Shown piece after piece: positions 11,501 through 22,500 of a stretch of 64,000 nucleotides of DNA. The stretch comes from Anisakis pegreffii. Taxonomy: Eukaryota > Nematoda > Chromadorea > Rhabditida > Anisakidae. Below the pieces are notes generated by a model that saw only the letters and a program-made list of their open reading frames with translations, was not told the DNA's origin and searched no databases. Each line of letters starts with the position of its first letter. The first letter of the stretch is position 1. Position numbers and translations under genes: made by a program. The DNA lies in the NCBI GenBank assembly GCA_035041965.1, contig JAPYMA010000827.1:62001-126000 (forward strand), read 5' to 3'.

Positions 11501-13143
11501 TGGGAGTGTAAAATTTATCTATCGATTTGAAAAAAATTTCAGGTCAGTCGTAGCGATGACTCAAGGTGAACAGCCTCAAGCAGCAATGCTAAATGCACCA
11601 TGGCCAGGAGGTCCGATGGATGCGAACCAAGGAGGAGGAGGAGGAGGTATCACTATCCCTCAGCATATCATCATTCCTCCGTCGAGTGGCACCTACGGCC
11701 CAGATGGTCGACTCCAACCGCAATCTTATCAGATTAATTCGGAAATTCGAATATGCTATGATCAACATGGACGACCCGTGCCCCACTCGGGCGTGCCCAC
11801 AACGGGCACCATGCCGGTTGGCTTGAGCTCTGTGCCGCCACAGATTCAGTCGGCAGGAATGCCACTTATGCCACCCGCTCAATTCCCAAATAGTGGCGGC
11901 GCTCCAGCAGCCCAGCTCCGACCACAGGTGTGTCAGTTAGCACGTAGTTCTTCTCGTAAGTCAGTTCGGTGGCTGGCCTGAAGAAATTGTTCATTCCGTT
12001 TCTTGCGTTATGGTGGTGGTTTCTTGAAACACCCTAACGAATGCTGCGATGAGAAATAGAAGAGTATCGAATGCCTTTGATCAACGACTTGATCTCATAT
12101 GTGGGAATGTGTTGCAACGAAGGAACGAAATTGATATGATTACAATAGGACGATTAATTTATCCAAACAAGCATTGACACTAATCACTAATCAGCCTGTT
12201 CAGTTGTTAATTAATCAGTTCTTAAGTGGAGTAATCAGTGTTGAGGTGTTTCACTTTTTCCTTCACTTGAATCTAATTTTTCGTTATTGCCACCTGCGAA
12301 TGATTTTGCACGTGTTCTGATGGGTGGTGATTGGTTTGGAAGAATCAGAATTATTCAGTTTGAACGACTGCAATCAAACAAAATTACCAACTTGAGCCAC
12401 CCTTCTGTCATCCTTGCAACTTTGTCACCTTCACACGGAACTGAAGAGGATAGCCAGTCGCACTCAGGATCAACAAAAATCTATTGGCTCATTTCATACG
12501 AGATATGAATGCATGGGATCGAAGGGTGGCTCTGAAGAAGTTTGATATGTTGCTTTCAAAGACACTACTTACCCACTGAAGTATGATGTATTTTCAGCCC
12601 ATTTCAAGATCCTCTATTGTTTGATGCTTCTTGCCTTTTTATCCGTGCACGAATCGCTTGCTGGTTTATTGACGGTGTGAAGTGCGTTTTATTTCCATTT
12701 TTATTGGTTGGCGTTTGCCTTTTGATCATTAACATTCACCAATTATAATTTCACACGGGTTCCAAGGAGATTGCAATTTGCCAAAAGAGATAATACCATC
12801 TACAAGTAATCAGAAATCAGAGTCTGTTATTAATGAGATCGACCTTGAATTAAACTTTTGCTAACAGTAGGTTCCGTCTCAAACGTTTTTCCTTATTGCA
12901 TAAAAGGGGACCCATATCCTTTTGCCGTTGTGTGATGAATCTTTTAATCGTCTGCTAAAGTATTTTTCTCAGCAGTATTTCTCTCGTGGGAGATTTTCGT
13001 TTATGATGTAGACAGGTTTCATTCGGAATGTTAGCAAAATTGAGAGAGAGAGAGTTCATTTTCAGATGCTCTCTGCTTCAAATCTCGAACGTGATCACAT
13101 CAAAGCAAAGCAACGACGAGGCCATAAACCAACTCCGCTCTAA
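5519..13143 (+). CDS. LAPTM-like four-TM protein with alternative exon 2 and long charged tail
   Basis: Twelve-exon model: 5519-5587; one of 6034-6187, 7147-7321 or 7577-7748; 8098-8183; 8409-8558; 8914-9073; 9312-9644; 9971-10041; 10202-10293; 10530-10687; 10915-11104; 11543-11927; 13066-13143. Every junction keeps phase, giving about 648 residues with exon 7147. The N-terminus (NPCCCWNVKDGAVTIG) resembles the Cys-rich cytosolic start of LAPTM4/5 lysosomal proteins. TM1 spans exons 1-2, TM2 is exon 3, TM3 lies in exon 4 (FPCMLASILCSFAYCIMWW), TM4 bridges exons 4-5. The tail has GREF(D/E)(R/K) repeats in exon 6, a His cluster (RHHHCHKRHHKH), an Arg/Ser block, a basic coiled stretch and a Gly/Pro-rich part. 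Role unknown; LAPTM proteins act in endolysosomal sorting. The model is strong to exon 10. The exon 10 donor (GTTAGC) and the last exon are less certain; an extra small exon at 12600 is possible. Confidence 0.85.
6034..6187 (+). CDS. Alternative exon 2a (divergent or decaying copy)
   Basis: Preceded by ATTGAG and starting GTC TAT GCG, this 154-base segment has phases 0 and 1 like the other two exon-2 copies and has no stop. Its first part (VYAFASIVLFGWQFSVI) aligns with exons 2b and 2c; the rest does not show the shared PTYYEN and RFYTG motifs and is Cys/Ser-rich instead. The acceptor lacks a good pyrimidine tract and the donor is GTATAT. It may be a third, diverged option or a decaying exon. 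Confidence 0.5.
6976..7048 (+). repeat. 34-bp near-perfect hairpin in the intron before exon 2b
   Basis: Arms 6976-7009 and 7015-7048 pair with one G-U and one A-G mismatch around a 5-base loop. The hairpin ends 98 bases before exon 2b. It sits between two alternative exons, so it could influence their choice in RNA; a short foldback element or small-RNA precursor is also possible. Confidence 0.9.
7147..7321 (+). CDS. Alternative exon 2b
   Basis: Acceptor TTTTGCAG, phase 0 in, phase 1 out at GTTCGT. Encodes IYALVQLVLFSWQ, the end of TM1, then a 45-residue Tyr-rich loop ending PTYYENYYDSPVTRFYTG. The donor context (GGTTCGTTTT) is shared with exon 2c. The loop lacks cysteines. Joining exon 1 to 2b and 2b to the exon at 8098 keeps frame and places the loop between TM1 and TM2. 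Confidence 0.8.
7473..7505 (-). repeat. Inverted fragment of exon 2
   Basis: On the minus strand this 33-base segment repeats the part of exon 2a at 6044-6075: TTGCATCA, a variable spacer, then TATTCGGCTGGCAA and TC. It also matches the LFGWQ-coding part of exon 2c at 15 of 16 bases. It lies 71 bases before exon 2c and is antisense to all three exon-2 copies in the transcript. Confidence 0.75.
7577..7748 (+). CDS. Alternative exon 2c
   Basis: Acceptor CTTCAG, phase 0 in, phase 1 out at GTTCGT. Encodes VYCFIQMTIFGWQ (end of TM1) and a loop ending PTYYENFWQSPEERFYTG. It is clearly a paralogue of exon 2b (shared Y, FGWQ/FSWQ, AAN, PTYYEN, SP, RFYTG). It fits exon 1 and the exon at 8098 in the same way, so 2b and 2c are interchangeable; splicing both together would shift the frame (175 and 172 bases). 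Confidence 0.8.
11928..13065 (+). other. Putative last intron of the tetraspan gene
   Basis: Runs from a GTGTGT donor to a TTTTCAG acceptor. A second acceptor ending at 12598 would open a frame that stops after eight codons (PISRSSIV), giving an alternative shorter C-terminus. The open frame at 12287-12508 has no recognisable similarity and no matching splice phases and is not called a gene. Confidence 0.4.
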
Positions 13144-14414
13144 TCGAACAAAATACCGCTACTGATATTGTTGAATGCATTTAATTCCCTTCTTTGCTGG
13201 TTTTTCGCTCGTTTTTTGCTTGTGCATATTGTATTTCATGCGTAGTGTATATGAAATGATGCATTTCATCTTCACTCTGCATGAATGAAAAGTGAATGCG
13301 CATATCATCGTTGAATTTTGGATATGAATTTTTATCGTGATTCAAAATTTATTAGAAGTCTTCAGTCTTGGGTCAACAAGCTGTCAGAAAAAAAGAAAAG
13401 GAAGCCCAGAAAGCCTAGACTGTCAAAAAAAGCCTAGAATCGCTAAAGGGAGCCTCCGTTAGAGGCGGATGGTTTTCGATCTACTACGAGATTTCCTCTG
13501 TGTGATAGTGAGTAATCCAGCCTCATAAGCATATATTTTAGTTCAACGACGATTGTTGATATACGCAACAACGGTTGAATGCGTGCATGTTGTTGTATGA
13601 TAAGTCTGCATTCTTGGTTGATTCTTCTTCGGAATGAAATGAAGCAAAATGTGGAACTCAAAAACGCAGTTAACGTTATTAACAGTGAAAAAATTCGATT
13701 GCTTCTGACACGAGTTGGATTGTCCTTTCTGGTGTACGAGGCGAACAATGTAAGGAACACCGAATTCAAAAACTCAATCAACAAATTACAACGAATCGAT
13801 GAGTAGTTCGTTCGTTGGCGAGTGTGAAAATTCTTCGAACATTTCAACTGTCGGAAAGGGAAGAACATGTACGGTTGTGTGGATTGTTCAGCTCATTGGG
13901 CATTCCGACTAATCACTTTCAGAGCAATTGGAATTCGTGAAAAATTTCCGAACGAACCATTGATAACTGCAGTAAGATTGAAACAGAGAGCATTGTACAC
14001 TTGTCAATTTTTTTTCGTTTTGTTGTAATAAATGAATGAATCGTTGTTTTCATCGATGTGGATTGTGGCAATATGTAATTCACTTAAATTGTGTATCTAT
14101 AAAATTATATTCTGTATTATAAATGATTAATATAATGAATAAAACTTGAAGATCTTATCTGCATGATGGTTATGTCAGAATTGAATTATACTACGAAGGT
14201 ATCTGACAATTATACTACTAGTAAGGTATTTGTGAGAGAAATAAATTGTGTTATTCAAATTCAAGACAATCAAGCCGATTGAGTTTTTCGATGTTTTTGC
14301 AAAAAATTGACCAGATATTTACTGCATTTATTTGAGAAAAATCAATTGAGTCGACCAGTAAAATCATATTATCGATAACCAACTTACGGTTTTTTAATGG
14401 ATATTTTGCCTAAT
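13144..14414. other. 3' flank of the tetraspan gene; no gene seen
   Basis: Open frames on both strands (141 residues minus at 13443-13868, 75 residues plus at 13579-13806) overlap each other and match nothing I recognise. A TAATAAATG with the polyadenylation hexamer AATAAA lies at 14027-14032, too distant from the stop to be assigned with confidence. Confidence 0.4.
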
Positions 14415-14540
14415 AGGCAAACTGTTCCTTAGGCAAACTGTTCGATAGGCAAACTGTCCGTTAGGCAAACTATCTGTTAGGCAAATTGTCCGTCAGGCAA
14501 TGTGTCTTTAGGCAACCTGTCGTTAAGCAGATTGACCGGG
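14415..14540 (+). repeat. 16-bp minisatellite, about 7.5 copies
   Basis: Tandem units of consensus AGGCAAACTGTCCGTT start at 14415, 14431, 14447, 14463, 14479, 14495, 14510 and 14525. The first five are 16 bases, the next two 15. Divergence increases towards the right end. No coding frame is kept. Confidence 0.9.
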
Positions 14541-16535
14541 TACCGTTTGTTTATTCTTCGTGTTCCATCATAATTATCAGCACCTATATGTTATAATTCC
14601 AATTTTCATCATCATTATATCAATCCAATTCAAAACATTTTATTCACTTTCATTAATTTGATCATTTATCCACTCAAATCTTTTTCGCTTTTTCTTTGCT
14701 CACTTTCATCAGTAAACATAATGTTGCATAACGCTCTTCATCTATCAAAAATTCACATCCTTATTGAATTCGCAGATTTCTTAAGGCATTTTGATATTGT
14801 TGTTTATCATTATATAGAATCCCTCCCGCATGAAGTGATGAAAATTCCACACTTTTCATTCTGCGTACTGCTTCATTTCCACGATTGTTCAACTGAACTT
14901 CAACAGTTGAGATTCGTCAGATCACCGTTGGTGAAATCAAAAGTAGCAAAAAATTATGAAAAGATATTTACTCGTATGAAAGTATTCAATGCGAAACTAG
15001 AGAAGGTTTGTTTTCTGAATTCAAATACATGAGAATGAACAGAAATAAGAGGAGGACACCTCAAAGGTACAGCATAAAACCATCAGAATTGTCACAAAAT
15101 ACAGCAAACAAATCGAATTATTCAAATAAAAAAAAAACATTCAGATATGTCACTGCGTACAATGGCACCCGTTAATATTTGGAGAACAATACATGGTCGG
15201 TCATTGTTTACTGTTTAAACAAAAATACCGTCAAAAGCATCCTCAAAAATAAGATCACGAATGTACATAACATTTGCCTGAGATCTCTAAGCTCAGAGAA
15301 AGAATTCTTCAAATCCCAGCTCAGTGACGGAATCACGTAAACGAATGTAGATTTTTTAAGTACTTCACTATTGAAGACAACCGAAAGTCTGTTGAATTCA
15401 CCTTACTATTTCCTTATGACTACTTTGCAAATTTTCATACGGTGAATTCATCTCAAGCATATCGATGCAATTACTCACACAGGGTGAGTTAGTTTTCAAT
15501 TTGGCTATTGGAAAGGTTTTCCTGTTTTAATGTACGTCGTTTCACGTTCAAAGCTCTACATAGTTTAAGTGAAAATTCAGTAAGAAAACTTTTGATATTG
15601 AACTCGTTGATCTCATTCATCTTATTCTGCTTCTAGAAATTTGACCGATTCAACTTATGAATCATGATGTGAAAAGTAGAAAAACAAAACTTGAGGAAGT
15701 GGAAGAGTAATCCAGCTGATTAAGATTCGCTCTATTTTCAAAAATTGGGATTGTTTTTCAGTCTTTTGCTAGCCAGTACTTGCATGTGTCATTTTTGACG
15801 TACAAATATGATTATGTGTCCCGGTTGACAGCAAGATTGGAAACTATCAACTGAAAGTTCGTATTTCTGAACGACATACTTAACGACGAGCGATTCCGTG
15901 ATTTACACTCATGCTGATGATCAATTATGATTTTTGTACATTTGTAACAGAACACGCATTAAAATACAAACAATCAACAAGAACAAATGAAATATGACTG
16001 GAATAAGAACATCATAAAATAGGATTGGAGGAAAAAATGAATGGCATTTCGTGTCTTTTCTTATGAATCGAGTAGAAATCTGAGTTAGGTGCGACAATCT
16101 GAACGATTCCAATACGCAAAAGAATCAACGAATTGATTCACAAATGCCTGGTGCAATGAACAACAGTTTATTTCCACTCAATTTTAACACTCCGGATCAC
16201 TGAATTAAGAATTGAATTTTCAACTGGTCGCTAGATCTTTCGTTGTGCTGTATTAGTTGGCCAACAATTCACGATTTGATGAGAAAAAATCCGTGAACAG
16301 AAAAAGATATGGCTTCGATCTTTTATTCGATTGAAATGAGAAGCTGAAAAACTTCTTATAGTCGATCACTTTCGAGGTTGTTTCAGTTGTTAGATAAGAG
16401 TAAGATTTGTAAAGTCATAAATTTTTGTACAACTCATTATCACGCTGTAGAATTACCTAATTTAGACAGATTTATAACATCCGGTGAAATTTCCTGGAAA
16501 AATTCACCAGTTCATTGGATTTCTTGTTGATATTT
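14541..16535. other. Spacer downstream of the GPCR gene
   Basis: The spacer holds a 124-residue plus-strand open frame (14658-15032) with no recognisable family. No splice pattern or composition shift supports it. The rest is AT-rich with no visible gene. Confidence 0.4.
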
Positions 16536-19500
16536 CTACAAATATGTGGGATCATTGGCCATCATCAACTTCACATTAACATCATTCAATGAATCCACTG
16601 AATCGGATAGTGTGCGCAGTGCAATTGCAGTGCTGGTTTTTTGCGATATGGTAGTTTCTGCTCGGTCACTTGGCGGACTCACGGTTCTACACAACGATTC
16701 GATGGGCGGCTTAGATACAGAGACAATGGACGATCTGGACATATGATCAGACTGGAACACATATCCCAAAACGCCATCACCCATTCCAATGGAACCGCCG
16801 CCAGCGCATGGAGGCAACGAGCCGTTGACGTTCGGTGATAACTTCTGATAGTTGACATTCTGAAACTATGCCTGACTGTTATTGAGGATGCTTTTTGTTG
16901 TCATAGAGATTGAGGTTTACATCAGATCCGTATCAAACTTAACAAACTTCAAAGCTCAAAGCCATAGAAGTTTATAGAAATTTGATTCTATGAACTGAGT
17001 TTGATTCTATATCGAACTCAACTAAACAAACGTTATAGAAAGAAATTTTTTTAGTTGGGTTCGACATCTCACAGCCGCTGTGTTCATTGAGTGAATTCTA
17101 GGGAAGTTGAATTATGAGTCGATACAATGAAAATGAGGGATTTAATTCGAAATTTTAAATTTCCATGTTTCTATGGGAATAGATTTCGACTATATGTCAT
17201 GCATTTTCAAATTTTTCAGCTAAAGAAAATAGTGTATTTACGATGCTACATTTATGCTTCACACAGACACTATTCGGTAAAGTGTAACCATTAGTCATTG
17301 GTTTATGTACATTAATTTAAAAAAAAAATCCACAAATAATGGGAGAAACTTGGGTAGTTGCATGTTTTGCTAATTGCAAGCGGAGGACATAAAAGAGTTT
17401 CGATGGTTCGAAATTATCATGTCAGTCATCAATCTTCCACAAAAGGACGCCGAATTAAGAGCGCCTCATCCGTGAAAGATTCCATGTTTGCTCGAAAGTG
17501 GAAATTTGATCGACATCCTCAAATATTCCTCGAAATGTTCTACAAAAGCAAAAAGCATGGCTAAGATGGTGATTGTTTCAATCGACTTGAACGCTTCAGT
17601 GATTTACTATCACCGATAACAGTAAATGTTCGTGTAATCCCTCAAATGGATGAAGTGAATGGGTTTTTGTGTATGCTTAAGCAATATCATGGAAAGAATA
17701 GTGGCGCGGAGAGCATAAACGAATGCATTTCATTAAGAATAGTTGAATCAATGCCTTTAATCGCCTCACTTCTTTAATAAAACAACCATTTTTATGATTA
17801 CTATATTGATTGCAAACATCGCTTTTAGCATTCGTCATCATCGCTTTTCGTGAAAATAACCATGACAAATTGCTCTTTAAAGTTTAGCTGTTGCGCTCAT
17901 TTAACATAGGCGAGCAAACAAATCCGAGAAGCTTGAACATTCATACTATCACAAACGTTTCATTGTTTCAAGCAATGACCTGGCTTTATTGCGACTAATT
18001 TCTTTTGATTGATTTTCACTGAATTCATACGAAATATTCCACCGATTCACTTGAAGCTATGTGAAAATCTATCCAACATCCGATTTGTAACAATTACAGT
18101 TCGCGAATTTGCGCTTCATCAAAACTCTTTATTGATCATAAGATAAATGTTTGCTCTTTTTTGAGTATCATCTCATCAAATAAGTGCAGTGAGCACTTCC
18201 GTGTCCCATTACCTAATTGTGTTTGCAAAACACAATAAACACTTCCTTCCGTGCAAAATAACTGAAATATTCACGAGCAGCATGTTTTCACACAGTGTTC
18301 CAACAAACTCATCAGACATTGAGTGAATCAATCATAAATCATGTTATCCTCCCAACTGAATCGTACACAAATCGTTGTGCCAGTAATAAATCATTCATTT
18401 GAATGAATTCTCAGCCTGAAGCAGTTTGAATCGCGCGTCTCCAACATCAACTATTGTCTCCAATTTGTCTTATGTTCATCGAATGAGCATTCGCCCTTTG
18501 GCGATACGATTCGTCATCATTCCCAGTAATCAACCGAGCAATTTTGATTTCACATTCGCGGCACAACAACAAATGACCACCACATCAACGTTTCATTGTG
18601 AACGCTCACAAATCGTAAGATTTTTGAAACAACCCAACAAAACATCACCGTTTTTGTGTTTAAATTCCTATCGTATTTCGCAGTTGTGGAGACGCTTGAC
18701 GGATGCACATTACCGTTATTATAAATGGTTGTCGTTATGTCCGAGCGACGTCCCTTGATACGATGTTGTAACTGACCGTTGAGTGCACCTTAATCAAAAT
18801 CAAATATTCTCTTAAGCAGCAAATATATTATAAACATTCAGCTGTTCATGAACGTCATGCAATACTTTGAGATGTTCACGCAAAAGTAATTCACTAGGAA
18901 TTTCAGTCGACATTCGTCATGTAATGTTGAGTTGGAGTGAGGAGAGCGTTTGTGATTGCAAGCGAATGATACGCAAATGGCATTATGAGCAGCTTACCGT
19001 ATAAAATCCAGTTGACCGCCGAATTGGTGAACGGAAGAGCGTGTATAAAATACATACAATAGACAAAGACCGGAGGAACACTGCCACTCTGTTCTCCGGC
19101 ATACTCCAAATATACAGCAAAAACGGTCGCAATCCAGAACGGTGTCCAGCAAAGGAAATAAAAACATGCTACGGCTAATGTATACAACGATATCCGCATC
19201 AGTGGAATATGAGAAGACTGAAATATAACAAATATTGAATCAACTAATTGTTTTGATACCATACATTTCAATTGTGCATGAAGTGTGAGGTGTTAATACG
19301 TGAACCATCGACTGCTTTCATGTACTGGCTTGATTCATGATAACTGCTGATGAATGCGCGTAAGAATTTCTTAAAAACCAATCTAGTATAAGTTCCCTCA
19401 TTCCGAACCTAATTTTGTTGTTGTTCTTTCAGCTCTGTAGTTATCAACACTAATTGTAAGTGACATGCAAACATAAGTTTCGAAAGCAAGCAAGTTGCTG

Positions 19501-22500
19501 ACTCATGTCGAGCGAATGCTCATTAATGCTCCGTATTATGAGATTAATCATCGAATGATAATTGCAAGTTCCAATTAATGTGAAGCAACGAAAAACTGCA
19601 ATTTCCGAGATACGTAATTATTCGCAGTACCGCATTGTAGGTTGATTTTTTTTAGGACTTCCCAACAAACGAATCAGAATTACGCAGTAATTACGCTTGC
19701 ATGAATCTCTGTTATTATCTGTCAAGCTTGTCGATGCTATTACTCCTTAATTAATACCAAATTACTGCAATTCAATAGCGACAGATCCATAAAAATCGTC
19801 TGAGATGATAAAACCGGGAACGAAGGCTTCATTGAATTCGAGTTTAATTATAGCCGTCCTGACTGTAACTTCCGTTACGTATTGAGTTCAGAGACTGATG
19901 AAAATATCAGAGTTTCTGGAATTGTTTACAATGAAAGTCACCTTAAATTGTCGAGCGTGTTGCCTCAATCGACGGAGTAGTTTCGAGTAGAAAAACGCAA
20001 CAAGAAACAGTGGAAAACAGTAACATAAAATACACTGATAGATAGTGAACATTGTGAATACCACTGATGATATATTAACCATCGTACACTTTTCAATACG
20101 CATACGAGTCAGCTTATAAGGAGCTGTTTCCTGAAAGTGAGTTCGATGTTTCTAAGATGCCAAAGAATTCATCGAGTCATTTCATTGGAAATTTGTGGTA
20201 AGAGATACGACAAAAAAAGAAATATTGTTTAATATGCTACAATGTCATTTTAATATACAATAGTACAATGTATATTCTAATATTAAATATACAATGCCAT
20301 TTTAATATGCTGTGAAATTGCAGCATATTAATATGACATTGTTTGAGAAGATAATCGAATGGTTGCATGAAATAACTCACTTTTTCAAAAAGCACCAATT
20401 CACGAGCTGTAAAGCTCAACAAGAGTGGACACAATGTGACAAGAGCGTAAGCCGCCAAGCCTAAAAATCAGTCCCTGCACATAAGAACTTTAATTAGTAG
20501 TTTTTTAGGAAGTGCTTTTCGGATGAATGTTAGCGAAAAAGGTTCCAGTCCATACAAATAGCAGTCCATACAAAAAAAGATGAATGAAAGTAATTGTTAT
20601 GGATATAAAGATGATCAGCACTGAAAGTGGAACTCACCAATAAGAATAAAGACGGCAAGTTTCCTCGAGCGTAACCATTTCTTTTGTGGATGACAAACAC
20701 CCGCATAGCGATCGAATGACATCGCAGTTAAGATTAGCGCCGAAAGAATCTTACCAAAATTCTCCAAGACCGCGTGCAATTTACAAACCACTGTTCCAAA
20801 CATCCAAAACCCAAGAATCTGAAGGCAATCCGAGAGAGTTTCGCTCAAAATTCAAAGCGATCCACAATATCAGTGATTTCACATCTGATGATTTCATGAG
20901 TGTTTCTGACTTGTGACTTCTTGTGAGTTGATAACATGATTTGTTTTCAACACGATTCGGCAAAAAAAAAATGTAATGCCATCGTATTCTTTGTAATCAA
21001 AGAAGATCTGAATTGCACAATACCTGATCAATAACTGTGAATGGTAACGAGATGCAAACACCAAAATCCACACAAGAAAGCACTATCACATAAATGAGTG
21101 TATTATCCAGTGTCGCGCGCCTCGATCGAATCTGAATCACTATCGTTATGATCTGAGCAAGATCAATAAACATGACTCTCGATTCATGATTCAACTTTGC
21201 CTAATCTTATCCACGGACAATTTCAGTTTATATTCACTTCCTTTTAAGCAGGATATTCTATTTGTCACTGCTTGAAATTCAGACGGTTAGTTTCGATTCA
21301 TTCGCATGGTAAGAGTGATTCTTCCAGAAAAAAATCTCATCAGTTTAGTCCGAGAATGAGATTTGCTTTTTCGAACGCTTCTTTCCCTTTCCCTAATCAG
21401 TGCGAAGTTACAAGTTTTCGTGTCAAAACAGCGGTTAGCATGATGAGTGGTGACTGAAACTGATGCGTAGTCGTTTCCTTTCCTAATCACTGTGAAGTGT
21501 GACAAGTCTCATAGATACATAATCGTTCAACTATAACAATGTTTTGACAGGAGTGACAATGTGTAATTACCACCTCAAACGAAGTCAACTGATTTGATTA
21601 TCATACACTGAATTGTCAAAAGCCTCATTTATGCTGATTGAAATAAATAATATAGAATTACATAGAAAACGCGTCTCATTACTTCAAATACTATTGAAAA
21701 CCTTATAATTGCTACGCACATTTGCTATTTGGAAAGCAATTTCGAAGTTGAATCATCGAAGGCATTACTTGATTCAATCGGTAAATAATGCGAAAAGTTG
21801 AACGCGAAGCGATAATCAAGCAAAGAATTGCTTCTGATTTCGTTAATGTTAAGTGCTCAAAAATCTTTTTGATCGCGTTTTTCGTCAGTTGTGTTGTTTG
21901 AAAATTTACAATCCATTATGACTTTTTCTCACGCAGTCAGAACCTTTCAAAGTAAGCTGTTATTTTGTGAATGCATGAAAAGTTCGTGGGAAGTGTTTAT
22001 GAAAGTGTATGCATTCTTATTCGAACCGGTTATTCAATTATTTAAAGCAATACTTGATCGTGATCTCGTTATGAGTTCTAAGTGCACAAAGTGCACTGCT
22101 TCATAGCTTTGGCTGTGAAACGCGTAAATATACGTCTGATTACAAATGGTCATATTTGCGAGCAGTGTTTGGTGAGTTATAAAACGCGAGAGTACGTCTG
22201 CCATTGACGTCGAATCATTCTCAGAAACAGCAGTGAGCTCAGAATGTTTGAATAATCGAATCACTACGCAAGTTGAACAATCCAACTTTCTTTCGTTTAT
22301 GTTATGGATGACTTTCTTATAAGATGAATGATATAGCTTACAACATGATAAATAGTGGTAAGCACTGCTGAATTGCCACATGTTCCAAGTAAAAAGAGCA
22401 TCATGTAGACACCGGCCATGATCAGAACATGAAGATCCTCATGATTCGGCGGAGGAAGAACGTCGGTGATCTCCACTTTGGCTCGTAAAGCGAGAATAAA

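Noticed and set aside
12598..12625. Extra or alternative last exon of the tetraspan gene (PISRSSIV then stop)
   Set aside because: Acceptor is good but the exon at 13066 gives a longer basic C-terminus in phase; left as an alternative only.
13443..13868. 141-residue minus-strand open frame, overlapping a plus-strand frame
   Set aside because: Basic, composition-driven sequence without domain, splice context or start context; probably chance.
14658..15032. 124-residue plus-strand open frame
   Set aside because: No family resemblance, starts inside AT-rich spacer and has no matching second exon.
17358..17564. Basic 68-residue frame inside a GPCR intron, possible nested gene
   Set aside because: No similarity, no clear promoter or splice signals; not called.
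22020..22040. tRNA B-box-like GGTTCGAA on the minus strand
   Set aside because: No A-box at the right distance and no cloverleaf could be folded.
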